Shown: positions 1 through 5,630, numbered from the stretch's first letter. The stretch: 6,315 nt of DNA from JBOGED01 sp050743625 (GCA_050743625.1 JBOGED010000509.1:1-6315); one strand, 5' to 3'. Numbers and translations are program-made. The notes: generated by a model from the sequence alone, not told the origin.

Positions 1-2096
1 TCTCGCGCTACCTCGGACAAGCCGCGGCGGATGCCGGGCCGATGCAGCGCGTAGAACGATCGCGCCTCGACCGTGACCTCCTCCCAGGGTGGGTTGCCGA
101 CCACCGCGTCGAAGCCAGGGTTGGGGCGGTGGAAGACCTGAGGGAACGCAAGCGGCCAGTGGAAGAAGCGGTGCTCCTCCGCAAGTCGCCGCGCATCGGT
201 GGTCAGCCCGTTCGTCGCTCCCCCGACGACCTCGGCGCCGCGCAGCTCGACCTCCCGCCTGGCCCCGGTCAGGCCGAACGGCTCAGCCGTCCACAGGCTG
301 AGCAGCCGCTGGACGCCAGCGGTGGCGGCGCGCGTCTCCGCGCGAGAGCGGTCGTCGCTCTCCGCGACACGGACGGCGGCCTCCGCGGCCATCGCGATCG
401 CCTCGTCGAGCCGGTCCTGGAAGGTCAACCGCTGCAGAGGGTCATGACCAGGCGGGCGCATGGTGGCGGGATCGGCGACCCCGACCAGCGAGTTGCCGAC
501 CTGGATGTTGCGATCGAGGTACGCGAGCGGCAGCCCGGGCACGAACGCGGCGAGCCAGAGCGACAGCTTCGCGATCTCGGCGCCCATCGGGCTGAGGTCG
601 ACGCCGTACACACATCGTTTGAGGACGAGCCGGCGGATCAGCGCGACATCCTCGACCATGGCTCCGGGAGACGCTCCGGCCGCCAACCTCGACAGGGTGT
701 CGCGAACCTGAGGGAGCGGAGTCTGCGCAAGAAACGACACGACGAGGTCGGCGAACTCGTTCGCCACGTGGACCAGGAAGTGCGCGCTGCCACAGGCGGG
801 GTCGAGCACGGCGAACTCGAGCAACGCACGCGCAGCCGCGGATGGGTCGTGTCGCGCCTCGCCGCGCACGACGTCCAGGTGGCGTCCGAATGCGGGAACC
901 ACGGTGTGTCGCACGAGATGTCGGACGAGCTCCGCGCGGGTGTAGTAGGCGCCCGCGGTCTTGCGTCCTCCCCGGTGCGTCAGCCAGAGCAGATCACCAG
1001 CCTCGACGTCGGGCCGCTCCCCCTCGGACGGAGCGACGTAGCGGTCGGCCTTGGCGTCGTAGCGCAGCGCGGTGTCAGCGATCGAGAGCTGGAGCGACAG
1101 GAGACCCTCGTAGATATGACCGAGGTGCCCGATCTCCAGCGTCGAGTAGTCCACCCCGGTCCCTGTCTCCGGGTCGTGCCCGAGGCCGATGAGCACGCGG
1201 CCGAAGTCGGGGTCCGCCAGCTCCGCCCGTTCGAGGATCGCCGCCCCTTCGAACCCGTCGCCGGTTCGCATCGCTCGCACCAGCCCTACGAACCCGTCCC
1301 AGAGCAGCGTGGACCTCGGGTCCGGACAGGTCGCGGTGTCCGTGGCCTCTTGGACGAGCGCTGAGAGATCCCCGGGCAGGTGCCTGGCGCTCTCGGCGTA
1401 CAAGAGGAACAGCGTCCTGAAGACCACGGTGAGCGCGCCCCGGCGGAGCTCCTCGCGCACCACGTCGTCGCCAAGATCCTGTCCTTGCGCCGCGGCCCAT
1501 CGCCCGAGCGCTCGGCCGAGCGTCGGCAGCACCGATTGCCTGACCCGATCGTCAAGCCGTCTCCACAGGTCGGCGCCGAAGGCTCGGGCCTCGTCCTGCA
1601 GCCGTCGGAGGCCACCCCGCGCGAGGTAGGCGGGGCCGAGAAGCCCGAGGAACGGGCGGTCGTGCTCCTTGAGCGCGGCGGCATCCAGCTCGAGGTAGCG
1701 CGCCGTCGCCGGGCCGTGGGTCGACCCGGCGTCGAAGAGCCTGAGGCGCGAGCCACTGGCGAGCAACCCGTAGGGAGCCCCGTCGGCGCGCGCATCGTTG
1801 ATCAGCAACCCCTCGGGAGGACGGCCTTCGGCGTCCAGCCGCCCGAAGTCCATCGGGTCGCCCTTCGGATGGGCAACCGCGATGGGAGCGCCGCGATAGC
1901 GGACCAGGAATCCACCATCACGGCGCCGCTGCAGCTCGTATCCGTAGGCTGTGAGCACGCGCTGCCAGTCCGCCGTCGAGGGAATGGCCGCCACTACGGC
2001 CTCCAGCGCAGCCCACCGGCTCGAGTCACCCCTTAGGCACCTGTCCAAGGTGTGCATGCTGAGCAGCTCCGCGACTTTCGGCCCTCGCACATCCAT
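1..2096 (-). CDS. N6-adenine DNA methyltransferase, Eco57I/type IIG/PglX-like (partial, C-terminus beyond left edge)
   Basis: The minus-strand frame is open from an ATG at 2096 to the left edge (698 residues seen). It shows the gamma-class N6-adenine methyltransferase order: RKTAGAYYT at 378-386, SAM-binding motif I DPACGS at 432-437, a VDLSP acidic-loop motif at 499-503, NIQVGNSLVG at 530-539, and catalytic motif IV NPPW at 668-671. Upstream helical segments (FRTLFLLYAES at 226-236) and an N-terminal YGLLASGSRLRLF block at 109-121 resemble large Eco57I-family restriction-methylation proteins, commonly over 1000 residues; the target-recognition part would lie outside the window. No clear PD-(D/E)xK nuclease motif is visible: the place where an ExK might be expected reads AVAHPKG (HPK at 76-78). 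The start is fixed by an in-frame TGA at 2106-2108 and a GAGG ribosome site. It could be a type IIG enzyme, an orphan methylase, or a BREX/DISARM methylase; flanking genes are not visible. It would modify adenine in genomic DNA. Confidence 0.9.
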   Translation of the reverse strand, partial: MDVRGPKVAELLSMHTLDRCLRGDSSRWAALEAVVAAIPSTADWQRVLTAYGYELQRRRDGGFLVRYRGAPIAVAHPKGDPMDFGRLDAEGRPPEGLLINDARADGAPYGLLASGSRLRLFDAGSTHGPATARYLELDAAALKEHDRPFLGLLGPAYLARGGLRRLQDEARAFGADLWRRLDDRVRQSVLPTLGRALGRWAAAQGQDLGDDVVREELRRGALTVVFRTLFLLYAESARHLPGDLSALVQEATDTATCPDPRSTLLWDGFVGLVRAMRTGDGFEGAAILERAELADPDFGRVLIGLGHDPETGTGVDYSTLEIGHLGHIYEGLLSLQLSIADTALRYDAKADRYVAPSEGERPDVEAGDLLWLTHRGGRKTAGAYYTRAELVRHLVRHTVVPAFGRHLDVVRGEARHDPSAAARALLEFAVLDPACGSAHFLVHVANEFADLVVSFLAQTPLPQVRDTLSRLAAGASPGAMVEDVALIRRLVLKRCVYGVDLSPMGAEIAKLSLWLAAFVPGLPLAYLDRNIQVGNSLVGVADPATMRPPGHDPLQRLTFQDRLDEAIAMAAEAAVRVAESDDRSRAETRAATAGVQRLLSLWTAEPFGLTGARREVELRGAEVVGGATNGLTTDARRLAEEHRFFHWPLAFPQVFHRPNPGFDAVVGNPPWEEVTVEARSFYALHRPGIRRGLSEVAR

Positions 2097-2103
2097 CCCC
2101 CAT

Positions 2104-2107
2104 CCTC
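2104..2107 (-). promoter_or_regulatory. Ribosome binding site of the methyltransferase
   Basis: The minus strand reads GAGG followed by 7 bases and then the ATG at 2096. The G-run at 2097-2101 lies between them. An in-frame TGA at 2106-2108 overlaps this site and rules out any longer N-terminus, so this site decides the start. Confidence 0.7.
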
Positions 2108-2135
2108 AACAGCGGCCCTCGGACGAGCAAGTTCA

Positions 2136-2148
2136 GGCGCCAGCCGGC
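2136..2148 (+). repeat. Direct repeat, short third copy
   Basis: The 13 bases GGCGCCAGCCGGC match the first 13 bases of the 27-base repeats at 2229 and 2376; the match then ends. The motif is itself partly palindromic (GGCGCC and GCCGGC), so chance recurrence in GC-rich DNA is possible for this short copy alone. Confidence 0.5.
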
Positions 2149-2163
2149 CTATCCCTGCATTGA

Positions 2164-2216
2164 GATGAGAACCGGCGCAGCCGCGCATCAGGAGGTGACC
2201 CTGATGCATTCTCATC
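2164..2216. repeat. Nested inverted repeats (leader hairpin) upstream of the methyltransferase
   Basis: The outer arms GATGAGAA (2164-2171) and TTCTCATC (2209-2216) are perfectly complementary. Inside them, GCATCAGG (2185-2192) pairs with CCTGATGC (2200-2207) around a 7-base loop. The right arms are separated by one base, while the left arms have a 13-base bulge. In a minus-strand transcript this structure would sit 68-120 bases ahead of the methyltransferase ATG, so it could be a leader RNA structure or a protein-binding site. No known riboswitch class is recognised. Confidence 0.5.
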
Positions 2217-2228
2217 CTCCGGGGCGAC

Positions 2229-2255
2229 GGCGCCAGCCGGCATGAGCTGCTGTGC
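2229..2255 (+). repeat. 27-base direct repeat, copy 1
   Basis: This copy is identical over 27 bases to 2376-2402; it begins GGCGCCAGCCGGC and ends with TGTGC, which is also the left end of the 40-base palindrome at 2251. Similarity continues imperfectly to the left: GCATTCTCATCCTCCGG here corresponds to GGATTCTTATGCTCCGG before copy 2, with a 6-base length difference between that block and the exact repeat. The unit is therefore a degenerate duplication about 147 bases apart. Confidence 0.85.
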
Positions 2256-2290
2256 AGAGTTAGACCGGTATACCGGCATAACTCTGCACA
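2251..2290. repeat. 40-base near-perfect palindrome A (TGTGC...GGTATA...GCACA)
   Basis: The left arm starts TGTGCAGAGTTA and the right arm ends TAACTCTGCACA, exact complements. The core CCGGTATACCGG is itself a perfect palindrome. Only the two positions joining arm and core fail to pair, giving 18 of 20 base pairs with no loop, so it can form a cruciform or a long RNA hairpin. It lies 155 bases upstream of the methyltransferase ATG. It shares length, both ends and central core with the palindrome at 3504-3543. It may be a recombinase or regulator site or a REP-like element; there is no U-tract to suggest an ordinary terminator. Confidence 0.85.
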
Positions 2291-2304
2291 GTAGCCCGCA
2301 TAAC
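2273..2304. repeat. Paired direct repeats CCGGCATAAC / CCCGCATAAC
   Basis: CCGGCATAAC (2273-2282, inside palindrome A) recurs as CCCGCATAAC at 2295-2304, with 9 of 10 bases identical and a start-to-start spacing of 22 bases, about two helical turns. The arrangement suggests two copies of one protein's binding site on the same face of the DNA. This is inference from spacing only. Confidence 0.4.
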
Positions 2305-2375
2305 GCCGCGCGGGAACCAGAAAGTCAACAGTTTGATCGGTTTGCCGGATTCTTATGCTCCGGAGGTTTGTCAAT

Positions 2376-2402
2376 GGCGCCAGCCGGCATGAGCTGCTGT
2401 GC
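2376..2402 (+). repeat. 27-base direct repeat, copy 2
   Basis: Exact copy of 2229-2255, preceded by a diverged copy of the same left flank (TTCTTATGCTCCGG). It ends in TGTGC, which begins a degenerate relative of the 40-base palindromes. Confidence 0.85.
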
Positions 2403-2437
2403 GCCGGCTACTCGGTAACACCGAACTACGTGGCCGT
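2398..2437. repeat. Degenerate third member of the TGTGC/GGTA palindrome family
   Basis: TGTGC at 2398-2402 is followed after 11 bases by GGTA (2414-2417), the same spacing as in palindromes A and B. TCGGT-AAC-ACCGA gives a small central stem, and GGCTAC on the left nearly pairs with GTGGCC on the right, but the right end lacks GCACA. It is best read as a decayed copy with an intact left end and core; on its own the evidence is weak. Confidence 0.35.
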
Positions 2438-2497
2438 GCGGATAGGCCAGTCCCGACCGCGGGCCGGGCTGGGACCCGTTACGTTACGCCCGGCTCG

Positions 2498-2527
2498 CGC
2501 GCCGATTGCGAGACACCTATCGGCGCG
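2498..2527 (-). terminator. Terminator-like stem-loop downstream of the SDR gene
   Basis: CGCGCCGAT (2498-2506) and ATCGGCGCG (2519-2527) form a perfect 9-base-pair GC-rich stem with a 12-base loop. It begins about 40 bases beyond the SDR stop codon on the minus strand. No U-run follows, which is common for stem-loops at gene ends in high-GC actinobacteria but leaves termination unproven. Confidence 0.45.
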
Positions 2528-2566
2528 ACCTCTCACTCTGATGCACGGTAGGGACAAACGGCCGGC

Positions 2567-3493
2567 CTACGCCCCGCGCCTTGTCTGCGGCCATGAGTAG
2601 CGCACGCCGGTGAGCTGCTCCGACACCGCCCAGAGCCGGGCGGCGACCTCTGGGTTCCGTGCGGCGGGCGCCGTCCCGACCTTCTTGGGATGGCCGCGGA
2701 TCTCGCCAAGCCCGTCGGGGCCGATGTAGTCGCCACCCTCGACGTCAGGCGCCGTCGCCGCGTACAGCGTCGGCAGCGCACCCGCGGCCGCGCTTTGGGC
2801 GAACACGAGATTGCCGAGCCCGCTGAGCCACTCCCCCACCTTCGACCCCGCCATCCGTGGCCCCGCCTGCTGCAGGTTGGTCGCCGCGTAGCCGGGATGC
2901 GCGGCCACGGCGATAAGGCCGGTGCCGGCGGCGGCAGCCCGGCGCTGCAGCTCGAACGTGAACAGCAGGTTCGCCAGCTTGCTCTGCGCGTAGGCGCGCC
3001 ACTTGTGGTAGCCGCGGCTCCCGTCGAGGTTGTCGAAGTCGATCCCTCCCATACGGTGCGCGCCGCTCGAGACCGTGACCACGCGGGGTGCGCCGGCCGT
3101 GAGCAAGACCGGCAAGAGCTCCCCCGTCAGCGCGAAATGACCGAGGTGGTTCGTGCCGAACTGCAGCTCGAACCCGTCGAGCGTCTGCCGGTACGGCGTC
3201 GCCATGACCCCCGCGTTGTTCACGAGCACGTCAAGGCGGTCATGGGTTTTCGCAACGCTGCGCGCGGCCTCGGCCACGGATCCCAGGTCCGCCAGGTCCA
3301 ACTCCAGCACGTCGACACCGGGCAGGCCACGCGCGGCCGCCTCGCCCTTCGCCGTATTACGGCAGGCGAGGATCACGCGCGCGCCATGTGCCGCCAGCAC
3401 GCGCACGGCCTCCAGCCCGATCCCGCTGTTGCCCCCGGTCACCAGCACGACCCGGCCCGATAGGTCGCCAACATCGCTCGCGGTCCACTTCAT
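2567..3493 (-). CDS. Short-chain dehydrogenase/reductase, classical SDR (retinol dehydrogenase-like), 308 aa
   Basis: A complete Rossmann-fold oxidoreductase of usual SDR length. It has cofactor motif TGGNSGIG at 19-26, ACRN at 43-46 (R45 suggests NADP(H) preference), DLADL at 66-70, NNAG at 92-95, and the catalytic set N115, S142/S143, Y168 and K172 (YAQSK). The pattern TNHLGHFALT and the HPGYAATNL segment resemble the RDH/WWOX/protochlorophyllide-reductase-like branch common in actinobacteria. The likely reaction is NAD(P)-dependent interconversion of an alcohol and a carbonyl in the cytoplasm; the substrate is unknown. The frame stays open to 3697, but the ATG at 3493 (MKWTASDVGDLSG) fits the family start and the upstream extension would overlap the ligase gene. 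No good Shine-Dalgarno precedes it; a TACTGT box 10 to 5 bases before the ATG could allow a nearly leaderless start. It lies 53 bases downstream of the acyl-CoA ligase, across a long palindrome. Confidence 0.93.
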   Translation of the reverse strand: MKWTASDVGDLSGRVVLVTGGNSGIGLEAVRVLAAHGARVILACRNTAKGEAAARGLPGVDVLELDLADLGSVAEAARSVAKTHDRLDVLVNNAGVMATPYRQTLDGFELQFGTNHLGHFALTGELLPVLLTAGAPRVVTVSSGAHRMGGIDFDNLDGSRGYHKWRAYAQSKLANLLFTFELQRRAAAAGTGLIAVAAHPGYAATNLQQAGPRMAGSKVGEWLSGLGNLVFAQSAAAGALPTLYAATAPDVEGGDYIGPDGLGEIRGHPKKVGTAPAARNPEVAARLWAVSEQLTGVRYSWPQTRRGA

Positions 3494-3503
3494 GGCCACA
3501 GTA

Positions 3504-3543
3504 TGTGCTGGATCGCGGCGGTATATCGCCGCGATCCAGCACA
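3504..3543. repeat. 40-base palindrome B filling the ligase-SDR gap; possible terminator or attenuator
   Basis: The arms TGTGCTGGATCGCGGCG (3504-3520) and CGCCGCGATCCAGCACA (3527-3543) are perfect 17-base complements around GTATAT. The right end is 3 bases from the ligase stop (3547) and the left end is 10 bases from the SDR ATG (3493), so it takes 40 of the 53 intergenic bases. As RNA it would be a very stable hairpin between the two genes, consistent with termination, 3' end protection or lowered SDR expression; no U-tract follows. Its ends and core match palindrome A, which argues for a repeated element rather than a terminator of one gene. Confidence 0.9.
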
Positions 3544-3546
3544 CAA

Positions 3547-5421
3547 CTACGCGAGGGAGGCCTTGATCTCGTCGAGGATCGCGGGGTCGTCGATCGTGGC
3601 CGGGACCGTGTACTCCTCCCCGTCGGCGATGTGGCGCATGGTGCGGCGGAGGATCTTCCCCGACCGGGTCTTCGGCAGCCGGGCGACGACGTGGCACTGC
3701 TTGAACACGGCGACCGGCCCGATCTGGTCGCGCACCATATGGACCAGCTCGGCGCGTAGCTCGTCGTGGTCGCGGTCGGCGCCGGCCTTGAGCACCACGA
3801 AGCCGAGCGGAACCCGGCCTTTAAGCGCGTCGGCGACGCCGATCACCGCGCATTCGGCGACGTCGCCGTGACCGGCCACGACCTCTTCGATCGCCCCGGT
3901 CGACAGGCGATGACCCGCGACGTTGATGACGTCGTCGGTGCGGCCCATGATGAACAGGTAGCCGTCCTCATCGACGTGCCCGCCATCACCGGTGAGGTAG
4001 TAGCCCTGGAAGGCAGTGAGGTACGACGCGATGAAACGGTCGTCCCCCTGCCACAGGGTCGGCAGCGACCCGGGCGGCAGCGGGAGCTTGACCACAACGG
4101 CGCCGTCGACATCCGGCGCTGCCTCGGTCCCGCCAGGGGCAAGCACCCGCACGTCCCAGCCTGGCACCGGCTTCGTAGGCGACCCCGGCTTGACCGCGAG
4201 CGGCTCGAGGCCCATGCAGTTCGCGACCATCGGCCAGCCCGTCTCGGTCTGCCACCAGTGGTCGATCACCGGCACCCGCAGCAGGTCCGACGCCCAGCGG
4301 TAGGTGTCGGGGTCCAAGCGCTCGCCGGCGAGGAACAGGTACGCGAATCTCGACAGGTCGTACCGCGCGAGGTGCTCACCCTTCGGGTCCTCACGCTTGA
4401 TCGCGCGGAACGCGGTCGGCGCGGTGAACAGCGTCTTTACACCGTGCTGCGCGATGACGCGCCAGAACGCGCCGGGATCGGGGGTGCCGACCGGCTTGCC
4501 CTCGTAGAGGACCGTCGTGCACCCGGCAAGCAGCGGCGCATAGACGATATAAGAGTGGCCGACGACCCACCCGACATCCGAGGCCGTCCAGAAGACCTCT
4601 CCCGGCCCGGTATCGAAGACATTCGTCATCGACCAGCGCAGCGCCACCGCGTGGCCGCCGTTGTCGCGTACCACGCCTTTCGGTTGGGCCGTGGTCCCCG
4701 AGGTATACAGGATGTACAGCGGATCGGTCGCCGCGACCGGCACGCACGCGGCCGGCTGGGCAGCGGCGACCGCCTCGTCCCAGTCGACGTCGCGCCCTGA
4801 GACCAGTTCCGCCCGAGCTTGTGGCCGCTGGGCGACAATCACACGGTCAGGTGAGTGCGTGGCCAACTCCAGCGCGCGGTTGAGCAGGGGCGCGTACTCG
4901 ACAACCCGCGCCACCTCGATCCCGCAAGAGCCGCACACGACGACCTTGGGTTTCGCGTCGTCGAGCCGGGTCGCCAACTCCTTCGCGGCGAACCCCCCGA
5001 ACACCACCGAGTGGACCGCGCCGATCCGGGCGCAGGCGAGCATCGCAATGACCGCCCGCGGGACCATCGGCATGTAGATGATCACGCGATCGCCCTTGCC
5101 GACCCCTTGGGCGGCCAGCGCGCCCGCGAACGCCGAGACCAGGTCGGTCAGCTGCGCGTAGGTGTACTGCTCGACCGTGTCGGTCACCGGCGAGTCGTAG
5201 ACGAGCGCGAGCTGATCGCCCCGCCCCGCCGCGACATGGCGGTCCAACGCGTTGGCGCAGGTGTTCAGCTCGCCCCCGGCGAACCACCGGAAAAGCGGTG
5301 CCCTCGAATCGTCGAGCACCCGCTCCGGCGTCCTGATCCATTCGATCGCTCCCGCCACCTCCCCCCAGTACTCCTCCGGATCCTCCAAGCTGCGCCGGTA
5401 CGTGGCCTCGTAGGTTCCCAC
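3547..5421 (-). CDS. prpE: Propionate/acetate-CoA ligase, PrpE/ACSS3-type AMP-forming acyl-CoA synthetase, 624 aa
   Basis: The enzyme activates a short-chain carboxylate (propionate most likely, acetate possible) with ATP and CoA through an acyl-adenylate. Family blocks run end to end, numbered from the GTG start: YRRSLEDPEEYW near 8-19, RWFAGGELNTC at 45-55, GAVHSVVFGGFA at 134-145, the ATP loop TSGTTAQPKG at 240-249, RDNGGHAVAL at 252-261, SDVGWVVGHSYIVY at 281-294, WWQTETGW at 389-396, TGD at 477-479, GRTDDVINVAGHRLS at 493-507, and KTRSGKILR at 584-592 with catalytic K589. The RDNGGH and SDVGWVVGHSYIVY blocks and the TIDDP tail are typical of PrpE/ACSS3. ATP-loop residue 245 is Ala where Gly is usual. 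I chose GTG 5421 because GGGAG lies 5 bases upstream and 624 aa matches the family; ATGs at 5502 and 5496 would add a segment with poor third-position GC and no good ribosome site. Lysine acetylation at K589 is known in the family. Confidence 0.93.
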   Translation of the reverse strand: MGTYEATYRRSLEDPEEYWGEVAGAIEWIRTPERVLDDSRAPLFRWFAGGELNTCANALDRHVAAGRGDQLALVYDSPVTDTVEQYTYAQLTDLVSAFAGALAAQGVGKGDRVIIYMPMVPRAVIAMLACARIGAVHSVVFGGFAAKELATRLDDAKPKVVVCGSCGIEVARVVEYAPLLNRALELATHSPDRVIVAQRPQARAELVSGRDVDWDEAVAAAQPAACVPVAATDPLYILYTSGTTAQPKGVVRDNGGHAVALRWSMTNVFDTGPGEVFWTASDVGWVVGHSYIVYAPLLAGCTTVLYEGKPVGTPDPGAFWRVIAQHGVKTLFTAPTAFRAIKREDPKGEHLARYDLSRFAYLFLAGERLDPDTYRWASDLLRVPVIDHWWQTETGWPMVANCMGLEPLAVKPGSPTKPVPGWDVRVLAPGGTEAAPDVDGAVVVKLPLPPGSLPTLWQGDDRFIASYLTAFQGYYLTGDGGHVDEDGYLFIMGRTDDVINVAGHRLSTGAIEEVVAGHGDVAECAVIGVADALKGRVPLGFVVLKAGADRDHDELRAELVHMVRDQIGPVAVFKQCHVVARLPKTRSGKILRRTMRHIADGEEYTVPATIDDPAILDEIKASLA

Positions 5422-5426
5422 TCTCG

Positions 5427-5431
5427 CTCCC
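5427..5431 (-). promoter_or_regulatory. Ribosome binding site supporting the GTG start of the acyl-CoA ligase
   Basis: The minus strand reads GGGAG, then five bases (CGAGA), then GTG at 5421. Neither upstream ATG (5502, 5496) has a comparable site, and the family-conserved region begins only a few residues after this GTG. Confidence 0.6.
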
Positions 5432-5449
5432 GTCGTCGCTGGCGCTCGA

Positions 5450-5455
5450 AGGATA
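5450..5455 (-). promoter_or_regulatory. Candidate -10 box (TATCCT) for the acyl-CoA ligase
   Basis: TATCCT fits the actinobacterial TANNNT -10 pattern and would put the transcript start near 5443, about 22 bases before the GTG, leaving room for the GGGAG site. No clear -35 hexamer is present at 16-18 bases, so this rests on the -10 match and position only. Confidence 0.35.
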
Positions 5456-5522
5456 CGGTACCCCTCGCTAGAACCTTTTTGAAACTTACGCTCCATTCCC
5501 ATGTGCCCGGAACCGTCATAGG

Positions 5523-5536
5523 GTGAGCCTCCTCAC
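5523..5536. repeat. Short inverted repeat GTGAG-CCTC-CTCAC in the divergent intergenic region
   Basis: GTGAG (5523-5527) and CTCAC (5532-5536) are perfect complements with a 4-base spacer between the divergent ligase and FAD oxidoreductase genes, a usual place for an operator. On the minus strand the loop is GAGG, part of the Shine-Dalgarno-like GAGGAGG at 5528-5534 that sits 8 bases before an ATG at 5519. Confidence 0.35.
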
Positions 5537-5617
5537 GGAACGTTGCAGCGGGAAGACCCAAAATCGCGGTGTTCCTTGAATGGTCGGTGCGAATGACGGA
5601 GCAAGCATGGCTTTTCA

Positions 5618-5623
5618 GGGAGG
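5618..5623 (+). promoter_or_regulatory. Ribosome binding site of the FAD oxidoreductase
   Basis: GGGAGG is followed by 7 bases (TTTTGGT) and the ATG at 5631. An in-frame ATG at 5607 with GGAG 5 bases upstream is a weaker alternative that would add eight residues (MAFQGGFG). Confidence 0.7.
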
Positions 5624-5630
5624 TTTTGGT

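Larger units (their letters stand above)
2097..2566. other. Repeat-rich intergenic region with no convincing gene
   Basis: This 470-base gap lies between the stop of the SDR and the start of the methyltransferase, both on the minus strand. I see no credible protein: the open frames here lack a ribosome site, resemble no family I know, and run through the repeats. Instead it holds three copies of a GGCGCCAGCCGGC motif (two of them extended to 27 bases), a 40-base palindrome, a nested hairpin, a pair of GCATAAC direct repeats and a terminator-like stem-loop. Its local composition (for example 2255-2380) is visibly less GC-rich than the genes. It may be the decayed remnant of a mobile element or a recombination or regulatory region. 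Confidence 0.6.

Noticed and set aside
42..1364. Long plus-strand open frame of 440 codons
   Set aside because: It is antisense to the methyltransferase, whose minus-strand frame carries clear motifs I and IV; the plus-strand translation is low-complexity Arg/Gly/Val-rich shadow sequence typical of GC-rich DNA.
2033..2374. Minus-strand open frame of 113 codons starting at a TTG
   Set aside because: It overlaps the well-supported methyltransferase start out of frame, has no good ribosome site, and runs through the hairpin, direct repeat and palindrome. No family resemblance.
2300..2374. Minus-strand promoter hexamers TTGACA (2369-2374) and TTGACT (2323-2328) for the methyltransferase
   Set aside because: TTGACA has only a TAAGAA-like box at a 13-base spacing, and TTGACT has CGTTAT at 17 or TTATGC at 19 bases; neither is a convincing -10, so no promoter is annotated.
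2355..2600. Plus-strand open frame of 81 codons
   Set aside because: No ribosome site or family resemblance; it crosses the second direct repeat and the terminator-like hairpin and overlaps the SDR 3' end antisense.
3494..3697. Upstream extension of the SDR frame to 3697
   Set aside because: It would overlap the 3' end of the ligase gene out of frame and read through palindrome B (giving a CWIAAIYRRDPAH segment); the SDR fold begins normally from ATG 3493.
2690..4800. Plus-strand open frames of 257 codons (2690-3463) and 344 codons (3766-4800)
   Set aside because: Both are antisense shadows of the SDR and the acyl-CoA ligase, which carry complete family motifs on the minus strand.
5422..5502. 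N-terminal extension of the acyl-CoA ligase from ATG 5502
   Set aside because: The 27 extra residues are not part of the family, third-position GC drops to about half, and no good ribosome site precedes ATG 5502 or 5496, whereas GTG 5421 has GGGAG at 5 bases.
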